From: Streptomyces cacaoi
GTDB taxonomy: Bacteria; Actinomycetota; Actinomycetes; Streptomycetales; Streptomycetaceae
Direction: 5' to 3'
Assembly: GCF_006539165.1 (NCBI RefSeq)
Contig: NZ_BJMM01000002.1
Location: forward strand, 496,001-560,000
Length of the DNA: 64,000 nt
A program made the position numbers and the translations under genes. Below the pieces are notes generated by a model that ran no database searches, had not been told where the DNA came from, and worked only from the letters and a program-made list of their open reading frames with translations. Shown piece after piece: positions 17,047 through 26,638 of this stretch. Position 1 is the stretch's first letter; each line of letters opens with the position of its first letter.

Positions 17047-20000
17047 GCCGCGCCTCCCGTCAGGAACCCGGTGATGCGCGACCACAGCCCGGGCCAGACC
17101 TCGCCGGTGTGCTCGTTGTCGTGCCCCATCCCGGGCACCGTCACCAGCTGCGCCGACAGCCCGAGTCGCGCCGCCCGGTCGGCCAGGTCGAGGGCCTGTC
17201 CGACGGGGACGACCTCGTCCGCCTCGCCGTGGACGAGGAGCAGCGGTGTCTCCACCGTCCGCAGCGCGTCCAGGGGCCGCCGCCGCGGATCGGCGAAGTA
17301 GGCGCGGATCTCCTCCGGGCCCACGTCCGGGCGCGCGGGCAGCAGGGTCCCCGGCGCGTGCGTCTCGGCCTCGACGAGCCGGGCCGGGTCGTACAGGCCC
17401 ATGAGGAGGACGGCGCGCTGCCACAGCGCGGGCTCGCGGGCCGCCGCCAGCAGCGCCGCGTAGGCGCCCCGGCTGGTGCCCAGGATGCTCAGCCGTGCCG
17501 GGTCGATCTCCGGCAGCCCGGCGAGGTGACGGGCCGCCGCCACCACGTCGTCGATGTCGCCGCCGCCCATCTCACCGCGGGCGGCGTAGGCGTCGCCGTG
17601 CCCGGGCGCTCCGCGGTGGTCGACGGTGAAGACCGCGAACCCGGCGGCGTGCAGCGGGGCGTGCTCGCCGACCGTGGCGTACCGGCCCTTGTCGTCCAGG
17701 GCGCCGCCCGCGCCCGAGGTGCACACGACCACCGCCGGGTGCGGTCCCGGGCCGGGCGGCACGCTGAGGTGGCCGTGGACGGTGAGCCCGTCTGCGGACT
17801 CGAAGGTGTGCGCGGTCAGTTGCTCCTGTACGCGGAAGGTGTCCGCCGGCTCCCGGCCCAGCTCCTCGGCCAGCAGGGCCGCCAGCCGCTCCACCGACAG
17901 ATCGCGCAGCAGCCGCACGGCCGGGACCGACACCCCGAGCGAGTTCTGCAACAGCACCCGCAGCTCGACGCCGATCAGCGAGTCGATGTCCACCGACTGC
18001 TGGGCGCGCAGCTGTTCCTCGGACAGCCCCGTCACCCGGTGCAGCAGCGGCACCAGCACCTCGGACAGCAGCCGCAGGCGCTCCTCGCCGCCGGTGCGGC
18101 GCAGCCGCCGGGCCACCGACGCCTCGGCCTCGCCGTCCGCCCCGTCCTCCGGCACCAGGGAACGGAAGGCCGGCAGCGGCGCCAGCTGCGGATTGGCCTG
18201 TGCCCAGCGCCGCCAGTCGACGTCGGCGACCGACGCCTCGACGGGCCGGGTCCGCAGCAGGACGTCCAGCTCGGCCGCCAACTGCTCGGGCACCAGCCCG
18301 AGATGGCCGTTGCGGCGCAGGATGGAGCCGACGACACCGTCCCGGCTGACCGCCACACCGACCGTGTCGATCATTCCCCAGCCCACGCTGGTCGCCGGCA
18401 GCCCGCGGGCGTGGCGGTACCGGGCGAGCGCGTCGAGGAACTCGTTGGCGGTGGCGTAGGCGCCCGCCGCGACCGCGCCGAGCTGCGCCGCGATCGAGGA
18501 GAACAGCAGGAAGAAGTCCAGCTCGTCGCCGTGGGTGTGGGTGTGCAGATGCCAGGCGCCGTCGGCCTTCGGCCCGGTCGCCTCGACGAGCCGCGCCGGG
18601 TCGGTGTCCGCGAGCACCACGTCGTCGAAGTCCGCGGCGGCGTGCACGATGCCGCGCAGCGGCGGCAGTTGGGCCCGTACACGGGCGAGCACGTCCCGCA
18701 CCGCGGCACCGTCGGACACATCGGCCCGCTCGACGCACACCTCGACGCCCCGCGCACGCAGCGCGCCGACCACCCGCTCCGCCTCCTCGGTGGCGACACC
18801 GCTGCGGCCCACGAGCACCAGATGCCGCGCGCCCTGCCCGGCGAGCCACTCGGCCACCACGAGCCCCAGGCCGCCCAGGCCGCCGGTGAGCAGATAGGTG
18901 CCGTCCGGCCGGACCGGGGCGGTGGGCTCGGCGCCGGGCACCGCCGCCAGGGAGGACGCCGGGACGGTCACCGGTTCGTGCGCCAGCCTGACGACGGTCT
19001 TGCCGACGCGGCCGCGCCCGGCCATCGTCCGGAACGCCTCGTCCACCTGCCCGGCCGGCACCTCGGTGACCGGCGGCAGTGCGAACGCGCCCCGCTCGCA
19101 CAGCTCGGCCATCTCCCGCATGCAGGCGCGGACGGCCTCCGGGTCCAGCAGCATCATCCGGTCGTAGTCGAACGCGTGGAAGGACAGCGCCCGGTGGAAG
19201 TGCGCCAGACGCAGCGCCTGGTCCGCCGCCATGTCGGCCTTGCCCAGTTCGACGAACCTGCCGAACGAGCGCAGCAGCCCCAGGCTCTTGTGCAGCATCT
19301 CGCCGGACAGCGAGTTGACGACGACGTCCACGCCGGCCCCGCCGGTCATCCGCAGGATGTCGTCGGCGAAGGACGTCGAGCGCGAGTCGGCGACGCCCGC
19401 CACCCCCTCGCCGCGCAGGAACTCCCGGCGCTCCTCGCTGCCCGCCGTCGCGTAGACCTCGGCGCCCAGCGTCCTGGCGAGGCGTACCGCGGCCAGCCCG
19501 ACCCCGCCCGTCGCCGAGTGGATCAGCACCCGCTCCCCGGCGCGTACCCCGGCCAGCCGCACCAGGGACTGGTGCGCGGTGACCGCGGGCAGCAGGGAGG
19601 CCGCCTCGGCGAGCGAGAGCGTCGAGGGCTTCTTGACCACGCGGACGGCGTCCACGGTCACATGCGAGGAGAACAGGTCCCGGGCGTGGACGAACACCTC
19701 GTCGCCCACGCTCAGTTCCGATACCTCGGCACCGGTCCGTACCACGGTGCCCGAGCACTCCAGGCCGAGCGTGTCCTGCGAGTAGCTGCCCTCCCGCGCC
19801 TCCGGGGCCAGCAGACCGGTCGCCTTCAGCACGTCCTTGAAGTTGAGCCCCACGTGGGAGACCTCGACCTCGACCTCGGTGGGGCCGGGGCGCCGCCGGG
19901 CCGCCGCGGTGAAGTGCAGACCGTCCGCCCCGGTGCCGTCGGCCCGCAGGCGCACCGGCGTTTGCTCGGGGCGGACGGTCACATGGTGCAGCGGGGAGCG

Positions 20001-23000
20001 GGCACCGGCGTGTTCCAGGGCGCGCACGTACCGGCCGGCGGCGCGCAGCGCCACCTCGTCCAGGCCGTCGTGGGTCAGCTCGTCGACGAGCGCGTCGGCG
20101 GCACCGGCGGCGCCGGTATCGGGGCCGAGGTCGATCAGCCGGCACCGCAGCTCCGGCCGTTCCGCGCCGATCACCCTGCCGAAGCCCCACAGGGAAGCGG
20201 TGAACGGGTCGCTCGTCGCGTCGTCGCCGTGCACGCTCTGGGCGCCGGACGTCACCAGGAACAGCTGCGCCCCGGGGGACGGGAGGGCCTGCACCAGCCG
20301 CAGCGGACCGGCGACGGGCGAGCAGGCCGCCACCTCGGCGCCGCCGTCGGCGAGGTCCGCCGCGGGTGGGGCGAGGTAGACCACGCCGCGGCAGTCCGGT
20401 GTCCGCGCCACATGGGCGGCCACCCGCTCCGGCCAGCCGGCGCCGGCGCCCGCCGCGCCGCCGTCCTCGCCCGGCTGGACACCGTCCTCGCCCGGCTCGT
20501 CGTCCGGTGCGAAGCGGACGACCGAGCCGCCCCGCTTCTCCAGCGCCTCGACGAGGGCGGCGTCCGCAGCGGGGGAGCCGACGACGATCCAGGTGCCCGC
20601 TGCGTCGCCCGCGGCGTCGAGCGGGCGGAGGTGCCAACTGTGCTCGTAGTACGGCTTCGGCGGGTCCGTGTGCTCCCCGTCCCGGCCGTCGGCCATGCGC
20701 TGGGCGCGCAGCCCGAAGACCTCGGCGACGACCTCGCCGCCGTCGGTGAGCAGCGTGAGGTCGCATTCGATCCGGCCCTCGACGGTGCTGCCGCGGTCCC
20801 GCCCGTGCACCCACAGCCGCTCGCCCGGCGGCCGGTGGAAGCGGAGTTCACCGATGCGCGCCGGGACGAACGTGGCGCCCTCGACATCGGCGGCCGAGCG
20901 CAGCGCACCGGCGATCATGGCCTGGAGCGCGGCGTCCAGCAGCGCCGGATGCAGCCGGTAGCCCTCGGTGTCGACGGTGCCGGTGCTCAGCTCGGCGAAC
21001 ACCTCACCGGTCCGCTCCCGGTGCCAGATCCCCTCGACGGCCCGGAACGCCGGCCCGTACTCCAGGCCGGTGTCGTCCAGCCGCGCATAGATCTCGTCGC
21101 GGTCCCAGCGGGGGAGGCCGTCCGTCAGCTCGGCCAGGCTCTCCGCGCGGGGCGCAGGCGTGCGCGGGCGGGCGAGTTCGGGGTGCCGCAGCCGCGCGTG
21201 CGGAGTCCACGCCGCGTCGCCGCTCTCCCGGGAGTGCAGCGTGACGAGCCGGGTCTCCGGGTCGTGGACCGTGCGCAGCGTGCTGACGGTGTGGGGCAGG
21301 AGCGTCAGCGGGCGCTGGAAGACCACGTCCTCGAAGACGACCGGGGCCTCGTCCGGGAACAGCGCCAGCGCCGCTTCGAGGTATCCCGAGCCGGGGAAGA
21401 CCACGGTCTGCCCGATCCGGTGGTCCGGCAGATACGGGAACTCGGCCGTGGACAGCTGCACTTCGCGCGCGGGGACGGTGCCCCGGACCTCGCGCCCCGC
21501 CAGCCGGGGCCCCGCGCCGCCCAGCCGTGCCTCCCGGCCGGCCGCCGACTCGCTCCAGTGGTGGTCCCGCTGCCACGGATAGCGGGGCAGGTCGAGATGC
21601 TCGCGCGGGCCGGGGTGCACCCGCTCCCAGTCGGGTGCGGCGCCCGCCGTGTACAGGGTGCCCAGGGCCTGAAGCAGCTGCTCCCGCTGCGGCCGGTCCC
21701 GCCGTAGCGAGGCCACCCGCACCGGGCCGCCGGCCTGCCCGGACAGCGCCTCGTCGATCGCCGTCGCCAGCACGGGGTGCGGGCCCACCTCCACGACCGC
21801 GCCGGGCGCGAACCCGGACAGCCGGCGCAGGGCGTCGGCGAACCGCACGGGCTGCCGGACGTTCCGCCACCAGTAGCCGGCGTCCAGCTCGCCGCCGTCG
21901 ACCCGGTCGCCGGTCACGCTCGACACCAGGGGGACCTCGGCCGTGCGGGGCCGGATGGTGCGCAGGGCCGCCAGGAGCGGTTCGCGGATCTCCTCCATCT
22001 GGTGGCTGTGGTAGGCCACTTCGACCCGGAGCCGCTTCACGGAAGCGCCGGCCGCCTCCAGCCGCGGGATCAGCGCGTCCATGGCGCCGGCGTCGCCGGC
22101 GAGGGTCGTCGCCGTCGCGCCGTTGACCGCCGCCACGTCCACACCGTCGGACAGATACGGGCGCAGGGCGTCCTCCGGCATGTCCACGGCCGCCATCACC
22201 CCGCGTCCGGCCAGCCGGGCCTGGAGGCTCGCGCGGTGGTACGAGATCGTCAGCGCGTCCCGCAGCGTGTACACGCCTGCCGCGTGGGCCGCCGCCACCT
22301 CGCCGACGCTGTGCCCCACGATCGCGGCGGGCTCGATGCCCCACTCGCGCCACATCGCGGTCAGCCCCGCCTGCACCACGAAGTTGGCGACCTGTGCGTA
22401 CAGCGTCTCCGTCAGCCGTGACTCCGGCTCGGGACGGCTCAGTTCGGCACCGATCGACAGGCCGAGGGGCGCGAGGATCTCGTCGCACGCCGCGACGGTC
22501 TCGGCGAACCGCTCGGACGTGCGCAGCAGTTCGGCGCCCATGCCCCACCACTGCGGGCCCATGCCGGTGTAGACGAAGGCCACGCCCGGCCGGGACGCGG
22601 GCCGGGCGGCGGGCTCCAGCGCCCGCAACTGCTCGGCGGCCCGCGCCGGTTCGTCCGCGACGACGAAGGCCCGCACCTGGTGGTGCTGGCGCTGCCGTGC
22701 CGCGGCCCGCGCGGCCCGGTGCAGGGCGGGCGCGCCGGGCTCCGCCAGCAGGTCCGCGTACCGCTCGGCGAGCGCCCGCAGCGCCTGCGGGTCGCGGGCC
22801 GACAGCGGCAGCAACCGGGGCGCCCCGCCGTCGGGTTCGCCCGGGGCGGCTTCCTGTTCCGAGGCGGCCTGCGCGGCAGGAGCGGCCACGGCGGCAGGGG
22901 CCTGTTCGAGGATGGCGTGCGCGTTGGTGCCGCCGAACCCGAAGGAGTTCACACCGGCGCGGCGCGGGCCGTCCCACGCCGGGAACGGGACCGTCTCCGT

Positions 23001-24263
23001 GGGCACACGCAGCGGCAGCGAGTCGAACGGGATCTTCGGGTTCGGCTTCTCGAAGTGCAGATTGGGCGGGACGAGGCCGCGTTCGAGACAGAGCGCGGCC
23101 TTGATCACACCGGCGACCCCGGCCGCCGCCTCCGTGTGCCCGAAGTTGGACTTCACCGAGCCGATCCAGCTCGTGCGGCCCGGGTCGCCGAGCACGGTGC
23201 CGATGGCGTCCGCCTCGATGGGATCGCCCACGGCCGTTCCCGTGCCGTGCGCCTCGTAGTACCCGACCGAGGCGGGGTCGACGTCCCCCGCAGCGCATGC
23301 CCGGCGGATCACCGCACGCTGGGCCTCGGCGCTGGGAACGGTGATGCCCGGTGTCCGCCCGTCCTGGTTCACGGCGGTGCCGCGCACCACCGCGTAGATG
23401 TGGTCGCCGTCGCGCTCGGCGGCGGCCAGCGGCTTGAGGAGCACGATGCCCGCGCCCTCGCCGCGTGCGTAGCCGTTGGCGCGGTGGTCGAAGGACTTGC
23501 ACCGTGCGTCCGGGGAGAGGAACTGGCCCTTGGACATGAGGATCGTGGTGACCGGGTTGGTCATCACGTTGACCCCGCCCGCCACGGCCAGTTCGCACTC
23601 GCCGCGGGAGACGGCGACGCAGGCGTGGTGGAAGGCGACCAGCGAGGAGGAGCACGCGGTGTCCATCGTCAGCGACGGCCCGTGCCAGTCGAAGGCGTAG
23701 GAGAGCCTGGCGGCCAGCATCGTCATGCTGACGCCCGTCGGCGTGGACGTACCGATCAGTTCCCGTTCGGTGACGCCGAGTTGCTGTGTCGCGGCGTCGA
23801 AGGTGAACCCGCCGATGTAGCTGCCGACGCCGGTCCCCGCGGTCCGCTCCGGGGGCAGGCCCGCGTCCTCGAACGCCTCCCAGGCGACTTCGAGGAGCAG
23901 CCGCTGCTGCGGGTCCAGCGCGGCGGCCTCCCTCGGCGTCATACCGAAGAAGCCGGCGTCGAACCGGTCGACGCGGTCCCGCAGGAAGCCGCCCTGACGT
24001 ACGGTCATCCGGCCCGGGGTGGCCGGGTCGGCGTCGTAGAAGGCGTCCGCGTTCCAGCGGTCCGGCGGTATGTCGCCGATGGCGTCGGTCCCGGATATGA
24101 GCAGATCCCAGAAGCCGCGCGGGTCGGTGATGCCGCCGGGATAGCGGCAGCCGATACCGATGAGGGCCACCGGCTCCTGCACCGGCGCCCCGCTCGCGGC
24201 GTCCGTGTCCTGCCCGGCGGCTGTACCGGCACTGCCCGGCGCCTCGGTGACCGACCGACTCAT
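17043..24263 (-). CDS. Highly reducing type I polyketide synthase with C-terminal hydrolase
   Basis: A 2406-residue single-module synthase. Order with rough residues: KS (~30-455; active Cys in DTACSSS ~202, EAHGTGT, NFGHTE), AT (~560-850; GHSVGE ~650, YHSH instead of HAFH or YASH), DH (~925-1180; DHRIGQTVVFPGSGY), ER (~1430-1740), KR (~1785-1970; Tyr in GAYATANEF, FDD like B-type), ACP (~2070-2145; Ser in DIDSL), then an alpha/beta hydrolase (~2160-2406; GTSRGA, Asp in GEADEV, His in GMGHD). No methyltransferase domain is seen. It probably acts iteratively to build a reduced chain released by the hydrolase (inference). The start ATG 24263 follows GGGGAGG. The next gene, an FMO, overlaps its stop. 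Confidence 0.93.
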   Translation of the reverse strand: MSRSVTEAPGSAGTAAGQDTDAASGAPVQEPVALIGIGCRYPGGITDPRGFWDLLISGTDAIGDIPPDRWNADAFYDADPATPGRMTVRQGGFLRDRVDRFDAGFFGMTPREAAALDPQQRLLLEVAWEAFEDAGLPPERTAGTGVGSYIGGFTFDAATQQLGVTERELIGTSTPTGVSMTMLAARLSYAFDWHGPSLTMDTACSSSLVAFHHACVAVSRGECELAVAGGVNVMTNPVTTILMSKGQFLSPDARCKSFDHRANGYARGEGAGIVLLKPLAAAERDGDHIYAVVRGTAVNQDGRTPGITVPSAEAQRAVIRRACAAGDVDPASVGYYEAHGTGTAVGDPIEADAIGTVLGDPGRTSWIGSVKSNFGHTEAAAGVAGVIKAALCLERGLVPPNLHFEKPNPKIPFDSLPLRVPTETVPFPAWDGPRRAGVNSFGFGGTNAHAILEQAPAAVAAPAAQAASEQEAAPGEPDGGAPRLLPLSARDPQALRALAERYADLLAEPGAPALHRAARAAARQRQHHQVRAFVVADEPARAAEQLRALEPAARPASRPGVAFVYTGMGPQWWGMGAELLRTSERFAETVAACDEILAPLGLSIGAELSRPEPESRLTETLYAQVANFVVQAGLTAMWREWGIEPAAIVGHSVGEVAAAHAAGVYTLRDALTISYHRASLQARLAGRGVMAAVDMPEDALRPYLSDGVDVAAVNGATATTLAGDAGAMDALIPRLEAAGASVKRLRVEVAYHSHQMEEIREPLLAALRTIRPRTAEVPLVSSVTGDRVDGGELDAGYWWRNVRQPVRFADALRRLSGFAPGAVVEVGPHPVLATAIDEALSGQAGGPVRVASLRRDRPQREQLLQALGTLYTAGAAPDWERVHPGPREHLDLPRYPWQRDHHWSESAAGREARLGGAGPRLAGREVRGTVPAREVQLSTAEFPYLPDHRIGQTVVFPGSGYLEAALALFPDEAPVVFEDVVFQRPLTLLPHTVSTLRTVHDPETRLVTLHSRESGDAAWTPHARLRHPELARPRTPAPRAESLAELTDGLPRWDRDEIYARLDDTGLEYGPAFRAVEGIWHRERTGEVFAELSTGTVDTEGYRLHPALLDAALQAMIAGALRSAADVEGATFVPARIGELRFHRPPGERLWVHGRDRGSTVEGRIECDLTLLTDGGEVVAEVFGLRAQRMADGRDGEHTDPPKPYYEHSWHLRPLDAAGDAAGTWIVVGSPAADAALVEALEKRGGSVVRFAPDDEPGEDGVQPGEDGGAAGAGAGWPERVAAHVARTPDCRGVVYLAPPAADLADGGAEVAACSPVAGPLRLVQALPSPGAQLFLVTSGAQSVHGDDATSDPFTASLWGFGRVIGAERPELRCRLIDLGPDTGAAGAADALVDELTHDGLDEVALRAAGRYVRALEHAGARSPLHHVTVRPEQTPVRLRADGTGADGLHFTAAARRRPGPTEVEVEVSHVGLNFKDVLKATGLLAPEAREGSYSQDTLGLECSGTVVRTGAEVSELSVGDEVFVHARDLFSSHVTVDAVRVVKKPSTLSLAEAASLLPAVTAHQSLVRLAGVRAGERVLIHSATGGVGLAAVRLARTLGAEVYATAGSEERREFLRGEGVAGVADSRSTSFADDILRMTGGAGVDVVVNSLSGEMLHKSLGLLRSFGRFVELGKADMAADQALRLAHFHRALSFHAFDYDRMMLLDPEAVRACMREMAELCERGAFALPPVTEVPAGQVDEAFRTMAGRGRVGKTVVRLAHEPVTVPASSLAAVPGAEPTAPVRPDGTYLLTGGLGGLGLVVAEWLAGQGARHLVLVGRSGVATEEAERVVGALRARGVEVCVERADVSDGAAVRDVLARVRAQLPPLRGIVHAAADFDDVVLADTDPARLVEATGPKADGAWHLHTHTHGDELDFFLLFSSIAAQLGAVAAGAYATANEFLDALARYRHARGLPATSVGWGMIDTVGVAVSRDGVVGSILRRNGHLGLVPEQLAAELDVLLRTRPVEASVADVDWRRWAQANPQLAPLPAFRSLVPEDGADGEAEASVARRLRRTGGEERLRLLSEVLVPLLHRVTGLSEEQLRAQQSVDIDSLIGVELRVLLQNSLGVSVPAVRLLRDLSVERLAALLAEELGREPADTFRVQEQLTAHTFESADGLTVHGHLSVPPGPGPHPAVVVCTSGAGGALDDKGRYATVGEHAPLHAAGFAVFTVDHRGAPGHGDAYAARGEMGGGDIDDVVAAARHLAGLPEIDPARLSILGTSRGAYAALLAAAREPALWQRAVLLMGLYDPARLVEAETHAPGTLLPARPDVGPEEIRAYFADPRRRPLDALRTVETPLLLVHGEADEVVPVGQALDLADRAARLGLSAQLVTVPGMGHDNEHTGEVWPGLWSRITGFLTGGAA

Positions 24264-24698
24264 GGTTCGTCCTCCCCGGGCAGCGCCCCGATCAAGATCA
24301 CGTACGCCCCACACGATCGCATACGACCGCGGCGACTCCCCGCGCAGGTTCACCACAGCAATCGGACGGGGTTGCCGTGAACCGCGCATGGCGACACGGT
24401 TATCGGCGTGTAACGGACGCCCGAGGCCGCCTCGCTTTCCGGCAGCACGCTTTGCAGAGCTGTGCGCGCCGCCCTTCCCGTGAGGGGCCCCGGACCGGGC
24501 CGGACGGCCCTGCCGGGGCGTTCCCTGTGCGGTGACGCGAGCGAGGGTGCTTCGGTTGCCCGGCCCGGTCATCCGGTTTCGTCGACCGGTCCCGTCGACC
24601 GATCCGGTTGACGAGGGCGCCGACCGGTTCCGTTGACCGGAGAATGAAACTGTAACTAGTCTGGTTGCGGTTGATCGGTGCGACGGCGGGAGCGGCGG
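24264..24698. promoter_or_regulatory. Divergent PKS / Rrf2 control region
   Basis: This 435-nt gap holds no gene. It contains an inverted repeat with GGTTCAC (24347-24353) and GTGAACC (24377-24383) plus inner GCAA/TTGC, about 85 nt before the PKS start and a candidate operator. It also has short direct repeats of the GTYGACCGRTYC type (24581-24592, 24594-24605, then degenerate copies to 24640), and the Rrf2 site at 24651-24669. Confidence 0.5.
24651..24669. promoter_or_regulatory. Rrf2-type operator, copy 1
   Basis: TGTAACT-AGTCT-GGTTGCG: imperfect 7-5-7 inverted repeat with preceding AAAC, ending 30 nt before the Rrf2 start codon. A near-identical site recurs at 25191-25209, just past the Rrf2 gene, which makes chance unlikely and points to the encoded regulator as ligand. 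Confidence 0.7.
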
Positions 24699-25142
24699 AT
24701 GGCGGGGCTCAGCAGCAGGAGCGCGGTCGCCGTGCACGCGCTGGCGATGCTGGCGCACCGGCGTGGCGGCTCGCTCACCTCCGCGGAGATCGCCGACAGC
24801 CTGGAGAGCAACCCCGTCCTCGTGCGGCGTGTTCTCGGCCGGTTGCGGGACGCCGGGCTGGTGTGGTCCACCGAGGGGCGGGGCGGCGGATGGTCGCTGG
24901 CCCGCGCGCCGCGGGACATCACGCTCTACGACGCGTACGCCGCCGTCGAGGAGGGGCAGATCTTCTCCCGGCATACCCATCCGCCCAGCGGGGCCTGCGA
25001 GGTGGGGCGCGGCATCGGCACTCTGCTCGACGCCGAGTTCCGGGACGCGGAGCGCGCCCTGGAGGAGCAGCTCGGCAAAACGACGATCGCCGGACTGCTG
25101 CGGCGGATCCTGGCCTTCGACGGCGAACCGGGGAGCCACTGA
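24699..25142 (+). CDS. Rrf2-family transcriptional regulator
   Basis: A ~147-residue winged-helix protein: SSRSAVAVHALAMLAHRRGGSLTSAEIADSLESNPVLVRRVLGRLRDAGLV is the typical Rrf2 HTH, followed by the wing GRGGGWSLAR. Only one cysteine remains (in PSGACEVG), so a [2Fe-2S] cluster held by three cysteines as in IscR or NsrR is unlikely; it is closer to cluster-free YwnA-like members. I chose ATG 24699 (GGCGGGAGC upstream) over GTG 24678. Matching operators before it and after it suggest control of itself and of the amidohydrolase. Confidence 0.87.
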   Translation: MAGLSSRSAVAVHALAMLAHRRGGSLTSAEIADSLESNPVLVRRVLGRLRDAGLVWSTEGRGGGWSLARAPRDITLYDAYAAVEEGQIFSRHTHPPSGACEVGRGIGTLLDAEFRDAERALEEQLGKTTIAGLLRRILAFDGEPGSH

Positions 25143-25190
25143 TCACCTGACGACGCGGGCCCGGCCCGCGTCGTTCCCGCACGAGCAAAC

Positions 25191-25209
25191 TGTAACCAGC
25201 ACGGTTGCA
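25191..25209. promoter_or_regulatory. Rrf2-type operator, copy 2
   Basis: TGTAACC-AGCAC-GGTTGCA: 7-5-7 inverted repeat with one mismatch, preceded by CAAAC as in copy 1. It lies about 115-180 nt before the amidohydrolase and probably brings that gene under the Rrf2 regulator. Confidence 0.7.
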
Positions 25210-25372
25210 ATTCTGGTGCCTCGCGGCTCTGGGCCTCAGCGCCCCGCGGACCCTCCGCGTACACCCGTCCCGCACATCGACCCCCGAACGCCAGGAGTGA
25301 CAGCGGTGCCCCAGGAATCCGAAGCGACGACGGCGAACACCGAGGTCCGCGGCCCCGCGGGTCCACGACCTC

Positions 25373-26551
25373 GTGATCAGTCGTGCCCATGTCTTCGACG
25401 GCCGCCGGGCGCTCGCCGGTCTGTACGACATCGCCGTCGACGGCGGAGAGATCGCCGGTGTCTCGGCCCGGCCGCTTCGGGGCAGGCGCCAGGTGGACGC
25501 GGACGGGGGATGGGTCGTGCCGGGCCTGATCGACACGCACATCCACTTCTACGATGTGCGGGCGGTCTCCGGGCCGGAGTCGCTGCGGGCCTTCGAGCAG
25601 AGCGAACTCCCCGGAAAGCTGGGCCTGTTCCTCGACCACGGGATCACCACCATCAAGTCCGTGGGCGACCCGACGGACGGCATCCTCCGTACACGGGCCG
25701 CGCTCGCCGCCGGCACGCTGCGGGGCCCGCGCCTGCTGGCGACCGGTTGCGGTATCACCGGACGCGGCGGGCATCCCGCCGCCACCGTCTTCGGCGGCAA
25801 CCCCTGGGCACGCGCGCGCTTCACGGGCGAGGCCGAGAGCGTGCAGCAGATGCGCGACCTGGTGCACCACCTCGCCGACCGCGAGGTGGACGCGGTCAAG
25901 CTGCTCTCGGAGGGCGCGTGCGCACACTCCGGCGGGCCGGCCTACCTCTGGCAGAACCCCGCCTTCCCGGACGGTGTCGCACTGGAACGGCTTCCTCTCG
26001 AACTCCTCCGGGCGGGCGTCGAGGCCGGGCACGAACGGGGCCTTCGGGTCACCGTGCACACCACTCAGCAGGCCGCGGCACGCGAGGCGATCGAGGCCGG
26101 GGCGGACGGCCTGGAACACGGCGTCACCGTCGAGCCCCTCACCGACCACGCGCTCATCGACCTGATGCTCGACCACGGCGTCACCTACACGCCGACGCTG
26201 TGGATCGACGACGCCCGCCCGGACGCGCGCGGCAATCTCCGGAAGGCCGCCGAGGCCGGTGTGCACATCGCGCTGGGCAGCGACACCTTCAGCGGCCGGG
26301 GCCGGTACGGGGCCAACACCCTGGAAGAGGCCGAGTTGATGGTGGCGGCCGGGATGACACCGGCCCAGGTGCTGGCCGCGGGCACCAGCGGCGCTGCGCG
26401 GCAGTGCGCCCGGCCCGATCTCGGTGCGGTGGCTCCCGGCAAGCGCGCCGATCTGCTCGTCCTGAACGCCGATCCCACCGCGGACATCACCGGCCTGCGG
26501 GACCTCCGCATGGTCGTCCTCGGCGGTGAACCCGTCGTCGACAAACGCTAG
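25373..26551 (+). CDS. Metal-dependent amidohydrolase (imidazolonepropionase/prolidase-like)
   Basis: A 392-residue TIM-barrel hydrolase with the standard metal ligands: HxH in DTHIHFYD (near residue 60), the bridging lysine in VKLLSEG, His in TVHTT and EHGV, and Asp in GSDTF. The C-terminal LGAVAPGKRADLLVLNADP closes the small domain. It probably cleaves a cyclic amide, urea or Xaa-Pro type bond. The start is doubtful. GTG 25373 lacks a good ribosome site, and the protein there misses the usual first strand. Codons upstream in frame read VHDLV as expected, while GTG 25306 with GGAG at 25294 opens in another frame, suggesting a one-base shift near 25357-25361. Confidence 0.85.
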   Translation: MISRAHVFDGRRALAGLYDIAVDGGEIAGVSARPLRGRRQVDADGGWVVPGLIDTHIHFYDVRAVSGPESLRAFEQSELPGKLGLFLDHGITTIKSVGDPTDGILRTRAALAAGTLRGPRLLATGCGITGRGGHPAATVFGGNPWARARFTGEAESVQQMRDLVHHLADREVDAVKLLSEGACAHSGGPAYLWQNPAFPDGVALERLPLELLRAGVEAGHERGLRVTVHTTQQAAAREAIEAGADGLEHGVTVEPLTDHALIDLMLDHGVTYTPTLWIDDARPDARGNLRKAAEAGVHIALGSDTFSGRGRYGANTLEEAELMVAAGMTPAQVLAAGTSGAARQCARPDLGAVAPGKRADLLVLNADPTADITGLRDLRMVVLGGEPVVDKR

Positions 26552-26600
26552 CTGCGCGGTGGGAAGCCTCCTCGCCCGCACCGGCGGGGGAGGCATGCGA

Positions 26601-26633
26601 CCGGGGCGGCCAGTGGCTTCCGGGCCGCCCCGG
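26601..26633. terminator. Bidirectional terminator
   Basis: CCGGGGCGGCC (26601-26611) pairs perfectly with GGCCGCCCCGG (26623-26633). It separates the convergent amidohydrolase and TerD genes. A weaker GCCTCC/GGAGGC hairpin (about 26567-26595) precedes it. Confidence 0.75.
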
Positions 26634-26638
26634 GGGTG

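Noticed and set aside
17109..21707. 1532-codon plus-strand open frame opposite the PKS
   Set aside because: It is antisense to a clearly coding PKS, rich in Arg/Gly/Gln low-complexity sequence and without domains; high GC makes such shadow frames common.
24581..24640. Direct repeats of GTYGACCGRTYC as a possible CRISPR or iteron array
   Set aside because: There are only two good copies, with no regular spacers; more likely a degenerate short repeat in a promoter region.
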